This document shows, in pieces, positions 43,066 to 51,700 of a stretch of DNA of 64,000 bases. The translations under genes and the position numbers were made by a program. The DNA comes from Natrononativus amylolyticus (lineage in GTDB: Archaea > Halobacteriota > Halobacteria > Halobacteriales > Natrialbaceae): contig NZ_CP101458.1 in assembly GCF_024362525.1 (NCBI RefSeq), positions 2,480,001 through 2,544,000 on the forward strand. Direction: 5' to 3'. Within the stretch, counting starts at the first letter, position 1. Every line of letters starts with the position of its first letter. The notes under the pieces were generated by a model. That model saw nothing but the letters and a program-made list of their open reading frames with translations. It made no database searches and was not told where the DNA came from.

Positions 43066-44100
43066 ATGCGCGAACTCGACGGCAGCGACGCGGGCGGACA
43101 GTACCTGCGAAGCGCCCTCGCGCTCGCCGCGCTTCGCGGAGAGCCCGTCCGTATCGAGAACGTCCGGGGCGATCGGCCGAATCCCGGCCTCGCCCACCAG
43201 CACCTCGCGACGCTCGAGACGGCGTCCGCGATCTGCGACGCCGACGTCTCGGGGGCCGACCTCGGCAGCGAAACCGTGACGTTCGAGCCGGAACCCGGGC
43301 GGATCGAGGGCGGCAGCTACCGCGCGGACATCGGCACCGCCGGCAGCATCAGCCTGCTGTTCGACGCCATCCTCCCGCTCGCGACCCGCCTCGAGGCCCC
43401 GCTGTCGGTGACGGCCACCGGCGGGACGGACGTGGCGTGGTCGCCGCCGATGGACTACCTCCGGTACGTCACCCTCCCGCTGCTGGAACGGTACGGCCTG
43501 CGGGCGAGCCTCGACCTCGCGCGCCGCGGGTTCTACCCCGTCGGCGGCGGTCGGGCGACCCTGGAACTCGAGCCGTCGACGCTCGAACCGATCGAACTCG
43601 GCCGACGGGGCGATCCCGAAGGGGTCCGCGTGTACTCGACGGAAGCCGCCGCGCTGGCCGACGCCGAGGTGGCCCGCCGCCAGGCCGAGGGGGCGCTCGA
43701 GCGCCTCCGTGGGACGGGACTCGAGACGCTCGAGCGCGTCGAGACGACCGCCCAGAGCGCCTGTCCCGGTTCCGCGATCGTTCTGCGGCTGGAGCACGAA
43801 ACCGGACTCGCCGGCTTCTCGGCGCTCGGCGAGAAGGGGAAACTTGCCGAGCGCGTGGGCAAGGAGGCCGCCAACGACCTCCTCGGAATTCTCGAGGGAG
43901 GCGCCTCCGTCGACCGACACATGGCCGACCAGTTGCTCGTCCCCCTCGCGCTGGCCGGCGGCCGGGTACGGATTCCGGCGGTGACCGACCACGTCGAAGC
44001 GGGAGTCGAACTGCTGGCCGAGTTCGGGTACGAGATCGGACTCGAGGGCGCCGAGGAGGGGGCCCCGACGGTCGTCTCCGAGCGGCCGACGGGCGACTAA
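43066..44100 (+). CDS. rtcA: RNA 3'-terminal phosphate cyclase
   Basis: This 344-residue protein begins MRELDGSDAGGQYLRSALAL and shows GGTDVAWSPPMDYLRYVTLP near residues 125-144. GFYPVGGGRATLEL follows near 155, and SVDRHMADQLLVPLALAGG contains the nucleotidyl-accepting His285. The enzyme uses ATP to convert 3'-phosphate RNA ends to 2',3'-cyclic phosphate. Its partner ligase RtcB is not in the window. The next gene, a sugar kinase, starts about 80 bases downstream behind its own TATA box. Confidence 0.95.
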   Translation: MRELDGSDAGGQYLRSALALAALRGEPVRIENVRGDRPNPGLAHQHLATLETASAICDADVSGADLGSETVTFEPEPGRIEGGSYRADIGTAGSISLLFDAILPLATRLEAPLSVTATGGTDVAWSPPMDYLRYVTLPLLERYGLRASLDLARRGFYPVGGGRATLELEPSTLEPIELGRRGDPEGVRVYSTEAAALADAEVARRQAEGALERLRGTGLETLERVETTAQSACPGSAIVLRLEHETGLAGFSALGEKGKLAERVGKEAANDLLGILEGGASVDRHMADQLLVPLALAGGRVRIPAVTDHVEAGVELLAEFGYEIGLEGAEEGAPTVVSERPTGD

Positions 44101-44106
44101 CGCGAC

Positions 44107-44114
44107 AACTTATG
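44107..44114 (+). promoter_or_regulatory. TATA-like element upstream of the KDG-kinase-like gene
   Basis: AACTTATG lies 25-32 bases before the short frame starting at 44139, so the mRNA would begin near that ATG rather than at the kinase start (44183). Confidence 0.4.
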
Positions 44115-44138
44115 CCACGCCCGTTCGTTTGGCGAGGT

Positions 44139-44186
44139 ATGACGGACGCAACCGCATTCGACCCGAGAGGGAGGGGACAGCCGTGA
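44139..44186 (+). other. Possible 15-codon leader ORF of the KDG-kinase-like gene
   Basis: ATG at 44139 opens MTDATAFDPRGRGQP, with its TGA inside the GTGA start of the kinase (44183-44186). A TATA-like box sits 25-32 bases upstream. The arrangement is the same as in front of mutL and the DUF4336 gene. Chance is possible. Confidence 0.3.
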
Positions 44187-45136
44187 GCGACCTCGTCACC
44201 TTCGGCGAGACGATGCTCCGGCTGTCGCCGCCCGGTAACGAACGCCTCGAGTCGACGACCGAACTCGAGGTTCGTGCCGCGGGCGCCGAGAGCAACGTCG
44301 CGATCGCCGCCGAGCGGCTGGGCGCGGTGTCGACCTGGACCTCCAAGCTCCCCGACTCGCCGCTCGGGCGGCGGGTCGTGAGCGAACTTCGCGGCTACGG
44401 CATCGAGACGGAGATCGTCTGGAGCGAGGAGGGACGCCAGGGGACGTACTACCTGGAACACGGCGGGAAACCCCGCGGAACGAACGTCGTCTACGACCGG
44501 GAAAACGCCGCGGTGACGACCGCCCGCGCCGAGGAGTTCGACCTCGAGTTGATCCAGAACGCCCGCGTCTTCTTCACTTCGGGGATCACGCCCGCGCTGT
44601 CGCCGACGGCGCGCGAGACGACCGCGAACATGCTCAAGGCGGCGAAGCAGGGCGGGACGACCACGGCGTTCGACTTCAACTACCGCGCCAAGCTCTGGTC
44701 GCCCGAGGAGGCCCGCGAGACGCTCACCTCGCTGTTCCCGGGGATCGACGTGCTCGTCGTCGCCGCCCGCGACGCCCGGACGGTGCTCGGCTACGACGGC
44801 GATCCGCGACAGCTGGCACACAAACTCGGCTCGCAGTTCGACTTCACGACCGTCGTCGTCACCCGCGGCGACCGGGGCGCGCTCGCCTGGCACGACAACG
44901 TCGTCCACGACCACGACGCCTACGAGACAGACACCGTCGACCCGATCGGCACCGGCGACGCCTTCACCGGCGCCTTCCTGGCCCGGCGACTCGCCGGCGA
45001 GGACGTGCCGCGGGCGCTCGAGTACGCCGCCGCGACGGCCGCGCTCAAGCGGACGATTCCGGGCGACGTCGCCCTCGTGACGAAGGCGGAGGTCGACGCC
45101 GTCGTCGCAGAGCAGGCCGACGAAATATCGCGATAG
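44183..45136 (+). CDS. kdgK: PfkB-family sugar kinase, probably 2-keto-3-deoxygluconate kinase
   Basis: From the GTG at 44183 this has 317 residues. It begins VSDLVTFGETMLRLSPPGNE, which is typical of KDG kinase, and has GAESNVAIAAERLG near residues 34-47. The catalytic DPIGTGDAFTGAFL has Asp259. KDG kinase feeds the semi-phosphorylative Entner-Doudoroff route of haloarchaea. No gluconate dehydratase is adjacent, so the substrate is inferred from similarity alone. A TTG start at 44129 would add 18 residues without family similarity. Confidence 0.85.
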   Translation: MSDLVTFGETMLRLSPPGNERLESTTELEVRAAGAESNVAIAAERLGAVSTWTSKLPDSPLGRRVVSELRGYGIETEIVWSEEGRQGTYYLEHGGKPRGTNVVYDRENAAVTTARAEEFDLELIQNARVFFTSGITPALSPTARETTANMLKAAKQGGTTTAFDFNYRAKLWSPEEARETLTSLFPGIDVLVVAARDARTVLGYDGDPRQLAHKLGSQFDFTTVVVTRGDRGALAWHDNVVHDHDAYETDTVDPIGTGDAFTGAFLARRLAGEDVPRALEYAAATAALKRTIPGDVALVTKAEVDAVVAEQADEISR

Positions 45137-45173
45137 CCGCCGGACGGGCGAGTCGACGGTCGACGACCGGCGG

Positions 45174-47195
45174 CTACCGCAGGTGCGTCTCGAAGGCGCC
45201 CTCGAGCTTTTCGATCGTCCGCGCCCAGGTCGCCCGCCGGGAGAAGACGTGGCCCTCGTCGGGGTAGTACTCCGCCTCGAACGCGACGTCGGAGTCGAGC
45301 AGGGCGTCGACGACGAGGTCCTGCTGTTCGACGTTCACGTACCGGTCGGCGGTGCCGTGGAAGTTGTACAGCGGGGTCTCGTAGCGATCCACGTGCGTGA
45401 TCGGGCTGGAGTCAGCCCACCGCTCCGGCGCCTCGAGCGGCGTGCCACCCATGCGAACGCTCGTCGCCGAGGCGATCTCGGGGAACTTCGTCTCGGCGGC
45501 CCACTCGTAGTAGTTCGCCCGGTCGACGAGCCCGGCGAGATTGACGGTCACGTCGAACGTTCCCGGATGGGTACCGGGAAGCTGGAGTGCCGCGTATCCC
45601 CCGTAGGAGAGCCCCCAGAGGCCGACGGCGTCGCTCGTGTACTCGAGGCCCCGGAGGAAGTCGGCCCCGCGGGCGATGTCGTCCATCTCGGCGCGCCCGG
45701 TGACGCCGGCGATCGCCGCCCGAAACTCGCGGCCGTAGCCGATGCCGCCGCGGTAGTTCACGAACAGTCCGACGTATCCCTTCGCGGCGAGGTACTGCTG
45801 GATCGCGTACTGCAGTCCGTAGGACCGCTCGGGGTGGAAGCCGTCGCGCATCTGACGCATCGGGCCGCCGTGGACGTAGACCACGCTCGGCAGGTCGGTC
45901 GCGTCGTCGGGAACCGCCTCCCCCCTCCGGGGGTCGAGGAGGTAGCCCTCGACGGTTAACCCGCTGCTCTCGTAGGAGATCCGCTCCGGCTCGGTCGGCG
46001 GCGACGGCCAGGACTCGACCCCCGAGCGGGTGAGTCGGCGGTCGCGGACGCCGTCGTCGGCTGCGGCGGTTCCGGCCGCCGTCTCGCCGTCGCCGGTCGG
46101 GGTCGCGCCTCCCTCGAGGTCCAGCACCCGGAGCTCCGTCGAGCGCTCGGCGCTCGCGTGGCGGTAGGCGAGTCGGCTGCCGTCGGGGGACGGGCGCGGA
46201 TCGACGGCCGTCCCCTCGCGCTCGACCAGCGGCGTGATCTCGCCCTCGAGCGTGACGGCGTAGAGCTGTCGCTGGCCCGGATCGCGGCGGTTGGATGCGA
46301 AAACGAGCGTCTCGTCGTCGAGCCACCGCGGCGCCGACCCCGCGAAACCCTTGTCCTCGAACGCTCCCGCCGTGAGCTGGGTACGCTCGCCCGACTCGAG
46401 GTCGATAACGTAGACGTGCTCGAAGCCGTCGAGCGGAAACGCCGCGGCCAGGTTCGAGCCGTCCGGTGACACCTGCGGCGAGCCCCGCGAGAGCGTTCCA
46501 ACCTCGCCGTCTTCCTCGCGAAAGAGGGTCGTCTCGCCTCCCTCGAGGTCGGCCGCGACGAACTCCCTGACTGTGCCGTACTCCCCGCTGCGCTCGAACA
46601 GCAGGCGACCGTCGGCGAGCCAGACCGGCGAGTGCGAGGACGTATCGGGTCGGGTCCGCCAGACCAACTCCCCCGAGTCGGTGTCGATCACGCCGACGCA
46701 CTTCGCCTCGCGCTCGACGAACCGGTAGGCGAGCAGGCCGTCCTCGCGCGGGGCGAGCATTCGCGACTCGCCCAGGAACGGCCCGCGCTCGGGGACGTCG
46801 AAGCCGCGTTCGATGCCGTCTGCGAGCGAGCGTATCCACGGGCAACCGTCGCGGTAGAATGCGATGCGGTCGCCGTCGTCCGACCACGCGAACGAACCGT
46901 CGCCGTCCGGAGTTCGGGCGAGTTCGGTGATGGTTCGCTCGAGCGGGTCGAGGAGGACCATCGCGCCGTCGTCGGTTCCACAGACGAGGACGGGATCGGT
47001 CGGCGACCAGGCGAACTCGGTAACGTGGGCGTCGTTCGGACGGACCCGCCAGGGATCACCGTCGTCGCCGGGACGAGAAACCAGTAGCGCGTTCCCGTCG
47101 TCCTCGTAGATCGTCGCCCCGAGAAACGCCGAGTCGGTCGACCACGCTGGCGGGCCGGGCCACTCGAGGTCGAGAACGTCGTCGACTGTGAGCAT
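45174..47195 (-). CDS. S9-family serine peptidase (prolyl-oligopeptidase/acylaminoacyl-peptidase type)
   Basis: This 673-residue protein has an N-terminal beta-propeller of about 400 residues with WSPTDPVLVCGTDDG- and WSDDGDRIAFY-type blades, then an alpha/beta-hydrolase domain. The oxyanion region YVHGGPMRQM lies near residue 435. The catalytic set is Ser530 in GLSYGGYA, Asp617 in GTADRYVN and His649 in DEGHVFSRR. There is no signal peptide, so it acts in the cytoplasm on short peptides. An Ala/Thr/Gly linker lies near 365-385 between propeller and hydrolase. It converges with the KDG-kinase-like gene. Confidence 0.92.
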   Translation of the reverse strand: MLTVDDVLDLEWPGPPAWSTDSAFLGATIYEDDGNALLVSRPGDDGDPWRVRPNDAHVTEFAWSPTDPVLVCGTDDGAMVLLDPLERTITELARTPDGDGSFAWSDDGDRIAFYRDGCPWIRSLADGIERGFDVPERGPFLGESRMLAPREDGLLAYRFVEREAKCVGVIDTDSGELVWRTRPDTSSHSPVWLADGRLLFERSGEYGTVREFVAADLEGGETTLFREEDGEVGTLSRGSPQVSPDGSNLAAAFPLDGFEHVYVIDLESGERTQLTAGAFEDKGFAGSAPRWLDDETLVFASNRRDPGQRQLYAVTLEGEITPLVEREGTAVDPRPSPDGSRLAYRHASAERSTELRVLDLEGGATPTGDGETAAGTAAADDGVRDRRLTRSGVESWPSPPTEPERISYESSGLTVEGYLLDPRRGEAVPDDATDLPSVVYVHGGPMRQMRDGFHPERSYGLQYAIQQYLAAKGYVGLFVNYRGGIGYGREFRAAIAGVTGRAEMDDIARGADFLRGLEYTSDAVGLWGLSYGGYAALQLPGTHPGTFDVTVNLAGLVDRANYYEWAAETKFPEIASATSVRMGGTPLEAPERWADSSPITHVDRYETPLYNFHGTADRYVNVEQQDLVVDALLDSDVAFEAEYYPDEGHVFSRRATWARTIEKLEGAFETHLR

Positions 47196-47316
47196 AGGCC
47201 ACGATTACGCCGGCGGGGTATGAACGGTTGGGCGACGGCAAGGGCCGCATCTTCCGGGACCCGCCCCTAGCGAACGAGGACGGGTATTTTAGTACCCTCC
47301 CCGACTCGTCGTAGTC

Positions 47317-48906
47317 ATGTCAACTGCTGACATTGCGTTTCGAAACGCGCGGCTGATCGACGGGACGGGCGCGCCGTGGACCCGCGGTGAGCTCGCGGTC
47401 GCGGAGGGCCGGATCGCCGAGATCGGTCACGACGTCGGCGACGCCGCGGTCGAGATCGACCTCGAGGGCCACGTCCTCGCGCCGGGCTTTATCGACATCC
47501 ACACCCACTCCGACTTCACGCTGCCCGCGAACCGGGAGGCCCACAGCAAGGTCCGCCAGGGGGTGACCACGGAGATCGTCGGCAACTGCGGAACGAGCGC
47601 CGCGCCCACCTACGGCGAGTGCGCCGAGTCCGTCGCCGAAGGGTTCGCCTACCGAGGGGTCGGCGACGTCGTCGACACCGACGAGTGGGTGACGATGGCC
47701 GACTACCTCGACTACCTCGAGGAGGGCGTCTCGCTCAACGTCGGCTCGCTGGTCGGCCACGAGAACGCCCGCGAGGCGGTGATCGGCTACGAGGACCGCG
47801 AACCCACCGAGGAGGAACTCGAGGAGATGAAGGAAATCGTCGACGAGGCGCTGGCCGACGGCGCCGTGGGGCTCTCGACGGGGCTCATCTACACCCCCGG
47901 CGCGTTCGCCGACACTGACGAGATCGTCGAACTCGCCTCCGTGGTCGCCGACCACGGGAAACTGTACTGCACCCACATGCGAAGCGAGGGCGACGAGCTG
48001 TTCGAGGGGCTCGAGGAGGCCATCGAGATCGGACGACGGGCGGGGGTTCCGGTCCAGGTCTCCCACCACAAGGCCGTCGGTCGGGACAACTGGGGGAAAG
48101 TCGAGTACACCCTCCGGCGGATGGAACTCGCCCGCGAGCGCGAGGGCGTCGACGTCCAGTGCGAGCAGTACCCCTACGTCGCCTCCTCGACGAGTCTCAG
48201 CGCCCGCGTGCCCACGTGGGCCCGCGACGGCGGCACGGAGGCGCTGCTCGAGCGGCTGCAGGACCCCGACACCCGCGAGCGGATCGGGCGCGAACTCGCC
48301 GAGAACACCGACTCCTGGGACGACATTCTCGTGACGAACGTCCGGACCGAGGGCCTCGAGCACCTCCAGGGGTCGACCATCGCCGAACTCGCCGCCCGCG
48401 AGGGCGAGTCCCGCAGTCCCGAAGAACTCACAATGGACGTCCTGATCGAAGATCGGTGCCGGACCAAGCACATCCACTTCTGTCTGAGCGAGAACGACGT
48501 CGAGACAGTTATGCAGCATCCGTTGACGATGATCGGCAGCGACGGCAACTCGATGCGAAACGAGGGGCCGCTCGGCGAGGGCGTGCCGCACCCGCGCAGC
48601 TACGGCACCTTCCCGCGGGTGCTGGGCCACTACGTCCGCGAGGAGGGGGTTCTGGGGCTCGAGGAGGCGATCTTCAAGATGACCGGTCAGCCCGCCGCCC
48701 GGCTGGGGCTCTCCGATCGCGGCCTGCTGAAGGAGGGGGCGTTCGCGGACCTCACCGTCTTCGATCCCGAAACCGTCGCTCAGGGCGGCACGTTCGTCGA
48801 GCCGGACGTCTACGCCGAGGGGATCGACCACGTGCTCGTCAACGGCGAGTTCGTCGTCCGCGACGGCGAGCACACCGGGGCGCGGCCGGGCGTCGCGATC
48901 CGGTAG
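47317..48906 (+). CDS. N-acyl-D-amino-acid deacylase-type amidohydrolase
   Basis: This 529-residue protein belongs to the amidohydrolase superfamily. IDIHTHSDFTLPANREAH gives the HxH metal pair, followed by VVGNCG-like EIVGNCGTSAAP with the Cys of D-aminoacylases. Later metal residues appear in CTHMRSEGDEL, QVSHHKAVGRDNWG and MIGSDGNSMRNEGP. The family removes acyl groups from N-acyl-D-amino acids or cleaves D-amino-acid dipeptides. No signal peptide. It could act on products of D-amino-acid peptides imported by the transporter near 53-60 kb, but they are not adjacent. Confidence 0.87.
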   Translation: MSTADIAFRNARLIDGTGAPWTRGELAVAEGRIAEIGHDVGDAAVEIDLEGHVLAPGFIDIHTHSDFTLPANREAHSKVRQGVTTEIVGNCGTSAAPTYGECAESVAEGFAYRGVGDVVDTDEWVTMADYLDYLEEGVSLNVGSLVGHENAREAVIGYEDREPTEEELEEMKEIVDEALADGAVGLSTGLIYTPGAFADTDEIVELASVVADHGKLYCTHMRSEGDELFEGLEEAIEIGRRAGVPVQVSHHKAVGRDNWGKVEYTLRRMELAREREGVDVQCEQYPYVASSTSLSARVPTWARDGGTEALLERLQDPDTRERIGRELAENTDSWDDILVTNVRTEGLEHLQGSTIAELAAREGESRSPEELTMDVLIEDRCRTKHIHFCLSENDVETVMQHPLTMIGSDGNSMRNEGPLGEGVPHPRSYGTFPRVLGHYVREEGVLGLEEAIFKMTGQPAARLGLSDRGLLKEGAFADLTVFDPETVAQGGTFVEPDVYAEGIDHVLVNGEFVVRDGEHTGARPGVAIR

Positions 48907-48970
48907 CCCCGAAAACGGCGGAATCGACCGCCGCGGCAACGCCTTTCACCGGCGGTGCTGTAGCACGATC

Positions 48971-50422
48971 ATGCTTCACGTCGCAATCGTCGGCGCCTAC
49001 GGCAGCGCGGGGGTCGCCGTTGCAGACGAACTGCTCGAGCGAGCCGGCGACGACGTTCGACTCACGCTGATCGACGACGGCGAACCCGGCGGCGGCCTCT
49101 GTATTCTCCGGGGCTGTATGCCCTCGAAGGACGTTCTCTCGGCGGCCGAACACCGCTACCAGGCGCGCCACGACGACCGGCTCGCGGGCGAGGTGCCGGC
49201 GCTCGACCTCGAGACCGTCATCGAGCGGAAGAACGAGCACGTCTCGGCCTTCGCCGACCACCGCCGGAGCCACGTCCACGGCCTCGACGACCGCGAGAAC
49301 GTCGAGTTTCTCCACGAAACTGCCCGCTTCGTCGACGACCGCACCCTCGCCGTCGGCGACCGGACGATCGAACCCGACTACGTCGTGATCGCGACGGGGT
49401 CAACGGTGAACGTCCCCGACCTGCCGGGGATCGGCGAGGTCGAGTTCGCGACCAGTGCGGACGTCCTCGAGGCGACCGAGTTGCCGGAGTCGGGGATCGT
49501 GATGGGCTTTGGCTACATCGGCATGGAACTCGCACCCTACCTGAGCGAGGCCGGAACGGAGCTCACGGTGATCGAACACGACGACCATCCACTCGAGGAG
49601 ATGGAACCCGAGTACGGCGAGACGATTCTCGAGCTCTACCGGGAGCAGTTCGGCCTCGAGATCCTGACAAACACCGACGAGAAGCGCGTCGAACCGACCG
49701 CCGACGGCGGCGTCCGGATGGTCGTCGAGCGGGCGGGCGAGACGGAAGTCCTCGAGGCCGATCAGCTCTTTTGCTTCACGGGCCGGCGACCCGCGGTCGA
49801 CCGACTGGGCCTCGAGGAGACGAGCCTCGAGGTCGGGGACGGCTGGGTCGACTCCACCCTGCAGGCGGCCGCCGACGAGCGGGTGTTCGTCGTCGGCGAC
49901 GCCAACGGCCGCGAGCCGATCCTCCACGTCGCGAAAGAACAGGGGTTCGCCGCGGGCGAGAACATCGTGCGCCACCACCGCGGGGAGGACCTCGAGCCTT
50001 ACACCAACATCCCCCACCACGTCATCTTCTCGGGCCTCGGGGTGTATCCGTTCGCGCGGATCGGCCACACGCCGGAGACGGCCGCAGAGACGGAGATGGA
50101 CGCGATCGTCGTCACCCGCAAGGCGTCCTCCGACGGGGTGTTTAAGACGAAAAACCACCCGGAGGGGCGGGCGACGCTGATCGTCAACGCGGCCGACGGC
50201 ACCGTGATCGGCTACCAGGCGCTGCACTACCACGCCGACGTGATGGCCAAAACGATGCAGGTGATCATCGCGACCGGCCTCGACGTCCGCGAGGTGCCGA
50301 ATCGGGCGTACCACCCGACGACGCCCGAGATTCTCGACGGGTTGATCCGGGACGCCTGCGCCGAACTGGGCGACGAGCAGCAGTGCGTCGGCGACACCGG
50401 TTCCCGCGATCTGGCGCTGTAG
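48971..50422 (+). CDS. Dihydrolipoamide-dehydrogenase-like NAD(P)/FAD disulfide oxidoreductase
   Basis: This 483-residue flavoprotein starts MLHVAIVGAYGSAGVAVADE and has the redox pair Cys-x4-Cys in GGLCILRGCMPSK near residue 45. An NAD motif MGFGYIGMELAPYLSEAG follows near 178, FVVGDANGREPILHVAKEQG near 304, and a dimerisation domain ends the protein. The final HxxxxE motif of true lipoamide dehydrogenase appears as YHPTTPEILDG. No 2-oxoacid dehydrogenase E1 or E2 genes are near, so it may reduce another disulfide or metal. The gene starts 65 bases after the deacylase. Confidence 0.85.
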   Translation: MLHVAIVGAYGSAGVAVADELLERAGDDVRLTLIDDGEPGGGLCILRGCMPSKDVLSAAEHRYQARHDDRLAGEVPALDLETVIERKNEHVSAFADHRRSHVHGLDDRENVEFLHETARFVDDRTLAVGDRTIEPDYVVIATGSTVNVPDLPGIGEVEFATSADVLEATELPESGIVMGFGYIGMELAPYLSEAGTELTVIEHDDHPLEEMEPEYGETILELYREQFGLEILTNTDEKRVEPTADGGVRMVVERAGETEVLEADQLFCFTGRRPAVDRLGLEETSLEVGDGWVDSTLQAAADERVFVVGDANGREPILHVAKEQGFAAGENIVRHHRGEDLEPYTNIPHHVIFSGLGVYPFARIGHTPETAAETEMDAIVVTRKASSDGVFKTKNHPEGRATLIVNAADGTVIGYQALHYHADVMAKTMQVIIATGLDVREVPNRAYHPTTPEILDGLIRDACAELGDEQQCVGDTGSRDLAL

Positions 50423-50450
50423 CGACGTGCTATCCCGCGTCCAGCAATGC

Positions 50451-50458
50451 TTATTATC
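50451..50458 (+). promoter_or_regulatory. TATA-like element of hsp20
   Basis: TTATTATC lies 28-35 bases before the hsp20 ATG at 50486, in an AT-rich patch that also has CATATAATAC at 50467-50476. Either could serve as the TATA box. Confidence 0.45.
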
Positions 50459-50485
50459 AATCGTGACATATAATACTCGATTACG

Positions 50486-50968
50486 ATGAGATCGTTCGAC
50501 GAGATGAACCGCATGTTCCGAGAGATGGACCGCACCTTCGAGCAGTTGCGCCGCATGTGGTGGGACGAGTTCGAAACCCCCGCGCTCGAGTCGCCGTCCC
50601 GACCGGCCCTCGAGGGTGAGGGGACGCCCCGACTGGTCGGCACCCGCGGCGAGGCCGCGATGAGCCTCGAGCGAGAGGGCGAGGGGTACGTCTTCGTGAT
50701 GGACCTGCCGGGCTTCGAGCGCGAGGAGATCGACCTGACCTTCGAGGAGGGGCTGCTCTCGGTGCGCGCCCGCAGCGACCGTGAGAGCGGCGACGAGGGG
50801 CGCCAGCTCCTGCGAGAGCGGCGGGTCGCCCGCCAGGTGACGATCCCCGCGGAGGTCGTCGAAGACGAGATCTCGGCGAGCTACCGCAACGGCGTCCTCG
50901 AGGTCCACCTCCCGATGCTCGAGGCCGAGACCGCGGAGGAGTCGCGCCACCGGATCGATATCGAGTAG
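50486..50968 (+). CDS. Hsp20/alpha-crystallin-family small heat-shock protein
   Basis: This 160-residue protein has an N-terminal amphipathic helix (MRSFDEMNRMFREMDRTFEQ) and a central alpha-crystallin domain at about 60-150. That domain contains YVFVMDLPGFEREEIDLTFE and the family signature SYRNGVLEVHLPM near 131-143. It binds unfolding proteins in oligomers without ATP. The C-terminal IxI motif is weak. The short AT-rich upstream region suggests a strong promoter; heat-shock regulation is expected but not shown. Confidence 0.93.
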   Translation: MRSFDEMNRMFREMDRTFEQLRRMWWDEFETPALESPSRPALEGEGTPRLVGTRGEAAMSLEREGEGYVFVMDLPGFEREEIDLTFEEGLLSVRARSDRESGDEGRQLLRERRVARQVTIPAEVVEDEISASYRNGVLEVHLPMLEAETAEESRHRIDIE

Positions 50969-51042
50969 GTGGGTCTTCGAGTGGGCCGAATCGCCCGGTC
51001 TCGGTCGCGGCGGCTCGGCCCGTTCCGGGCGTCAGTGGGTCA

Positions 51043-51055
51043 GTTTTCGTTTTTC
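51043..51055 (+). terminator. T-rich terminator after hsp20
   Basis: TTTTCGTTTTTCT in the 122-base gap between the convergent hsp20 and GNAT genes is the only pronounced T-run nearby and follows GC-rich sequence, as expected for archaeal factor-independent termination of hsp20. Confidence 0.5.
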
Positions 51056-51090
51056 TGCGGAACGGTTCCCGTTTTCTGCCACGTACGCCG

Positions 51091-51636
51091 TTACTCGAGC
51101 CACGCCTCCCGAAAGAGCACGTACTGAATCGTATCGACGTACTCGCCGTCGACGAACAGATCCCGGTGGACCCGACCTTCTTTTTCGAAGCCGAGCGACT
51201 CGAGCAACCCCCGGGAGGCGTCGTTCCACTCATAAGCGCCAGCACCGACGGCCGGGTGCTCGTGGGTGCGAAAGACGTGGTCGACGAGCAACGACACCGC
51301 TTCGCTTCCGAGGCCCTCGCCGTGGACCTCGGGGACGAGCCAGTACGCGAGGGTGGGGCGGCGCCAATCGGCGTCGGAGACGGAAACGACGCCGATGCGT
51401 TCGACTGTCTCCTCTTCCGGCTGGCCGGGATCGGCGTCGTCGTCCTCGAGACAGACCACCAGCCGCGTCCCGCCGTCGTCGATCCACTCCTCGAGTTCCG
51501 ACTGGTTCTTGAGCAGCGACCCCATCGGATACCGGATCTCGGGGTTCGCGAATCCGCGCTGGACGAAGGGGACGTCCTCGGTCTCGAGCGTGCGGAGTGA
51601 GATCCGGTCGCCGCGACTGACGAGTGCACCTGGCAT
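51091..51636 (-). CDS. GNAT-family N-acetyltransferase (RimJ/RimL-like)
   Basis: This 181-residue protein starts MPGALVSRGDRISLRTLETE, as in RimJ/RimL-type acetyltransferases, and has the acetyl-CoA loop VPEVHGEGLGSEAVSLLVDH near residues 103-122. AVGAGAYEWNDASRGLLESL gives the late Asn helix near 132-151, followed by GFEKEGRVHRDLF. The acceptor may be a protein N-terminus or a small amine; not determinable. It converges with hsp20 and lies after the M42 peptidase on the same strand. Confidence 0.9.
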   Translation of the reverse strand: MPGALVSRGDRISLRTLETEDVPFVQRGFANPEIRYPMGSLLKNQSELEEWIDDGGTRLVVCLEDDDADPGQPEEETVERIGVVSVSDADWRRPTLAYWLVPEVHGEGLGSEAVSLLVDHVFRTHEHPAVGAGAYEWNDASRGLLESLGFEKEGRVHRDLFVDGEYVDTIQYVLFREAWLE

Positions 51637-51700
51637 ACGGGCGACTCTCGAGGGCGACGAAATAGCTCTTCTGTCCGTCTGGGAGGGACTGACAGACCTG

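Noticed and set aside
41491-43992. An 833-codon minus-strand frame spanning the MFS gene and rtcA
   Set aside because: It crosses two well-identified genes in the wrong frame and is Arg-rich throughout, unlike haloarchaeal proteins.
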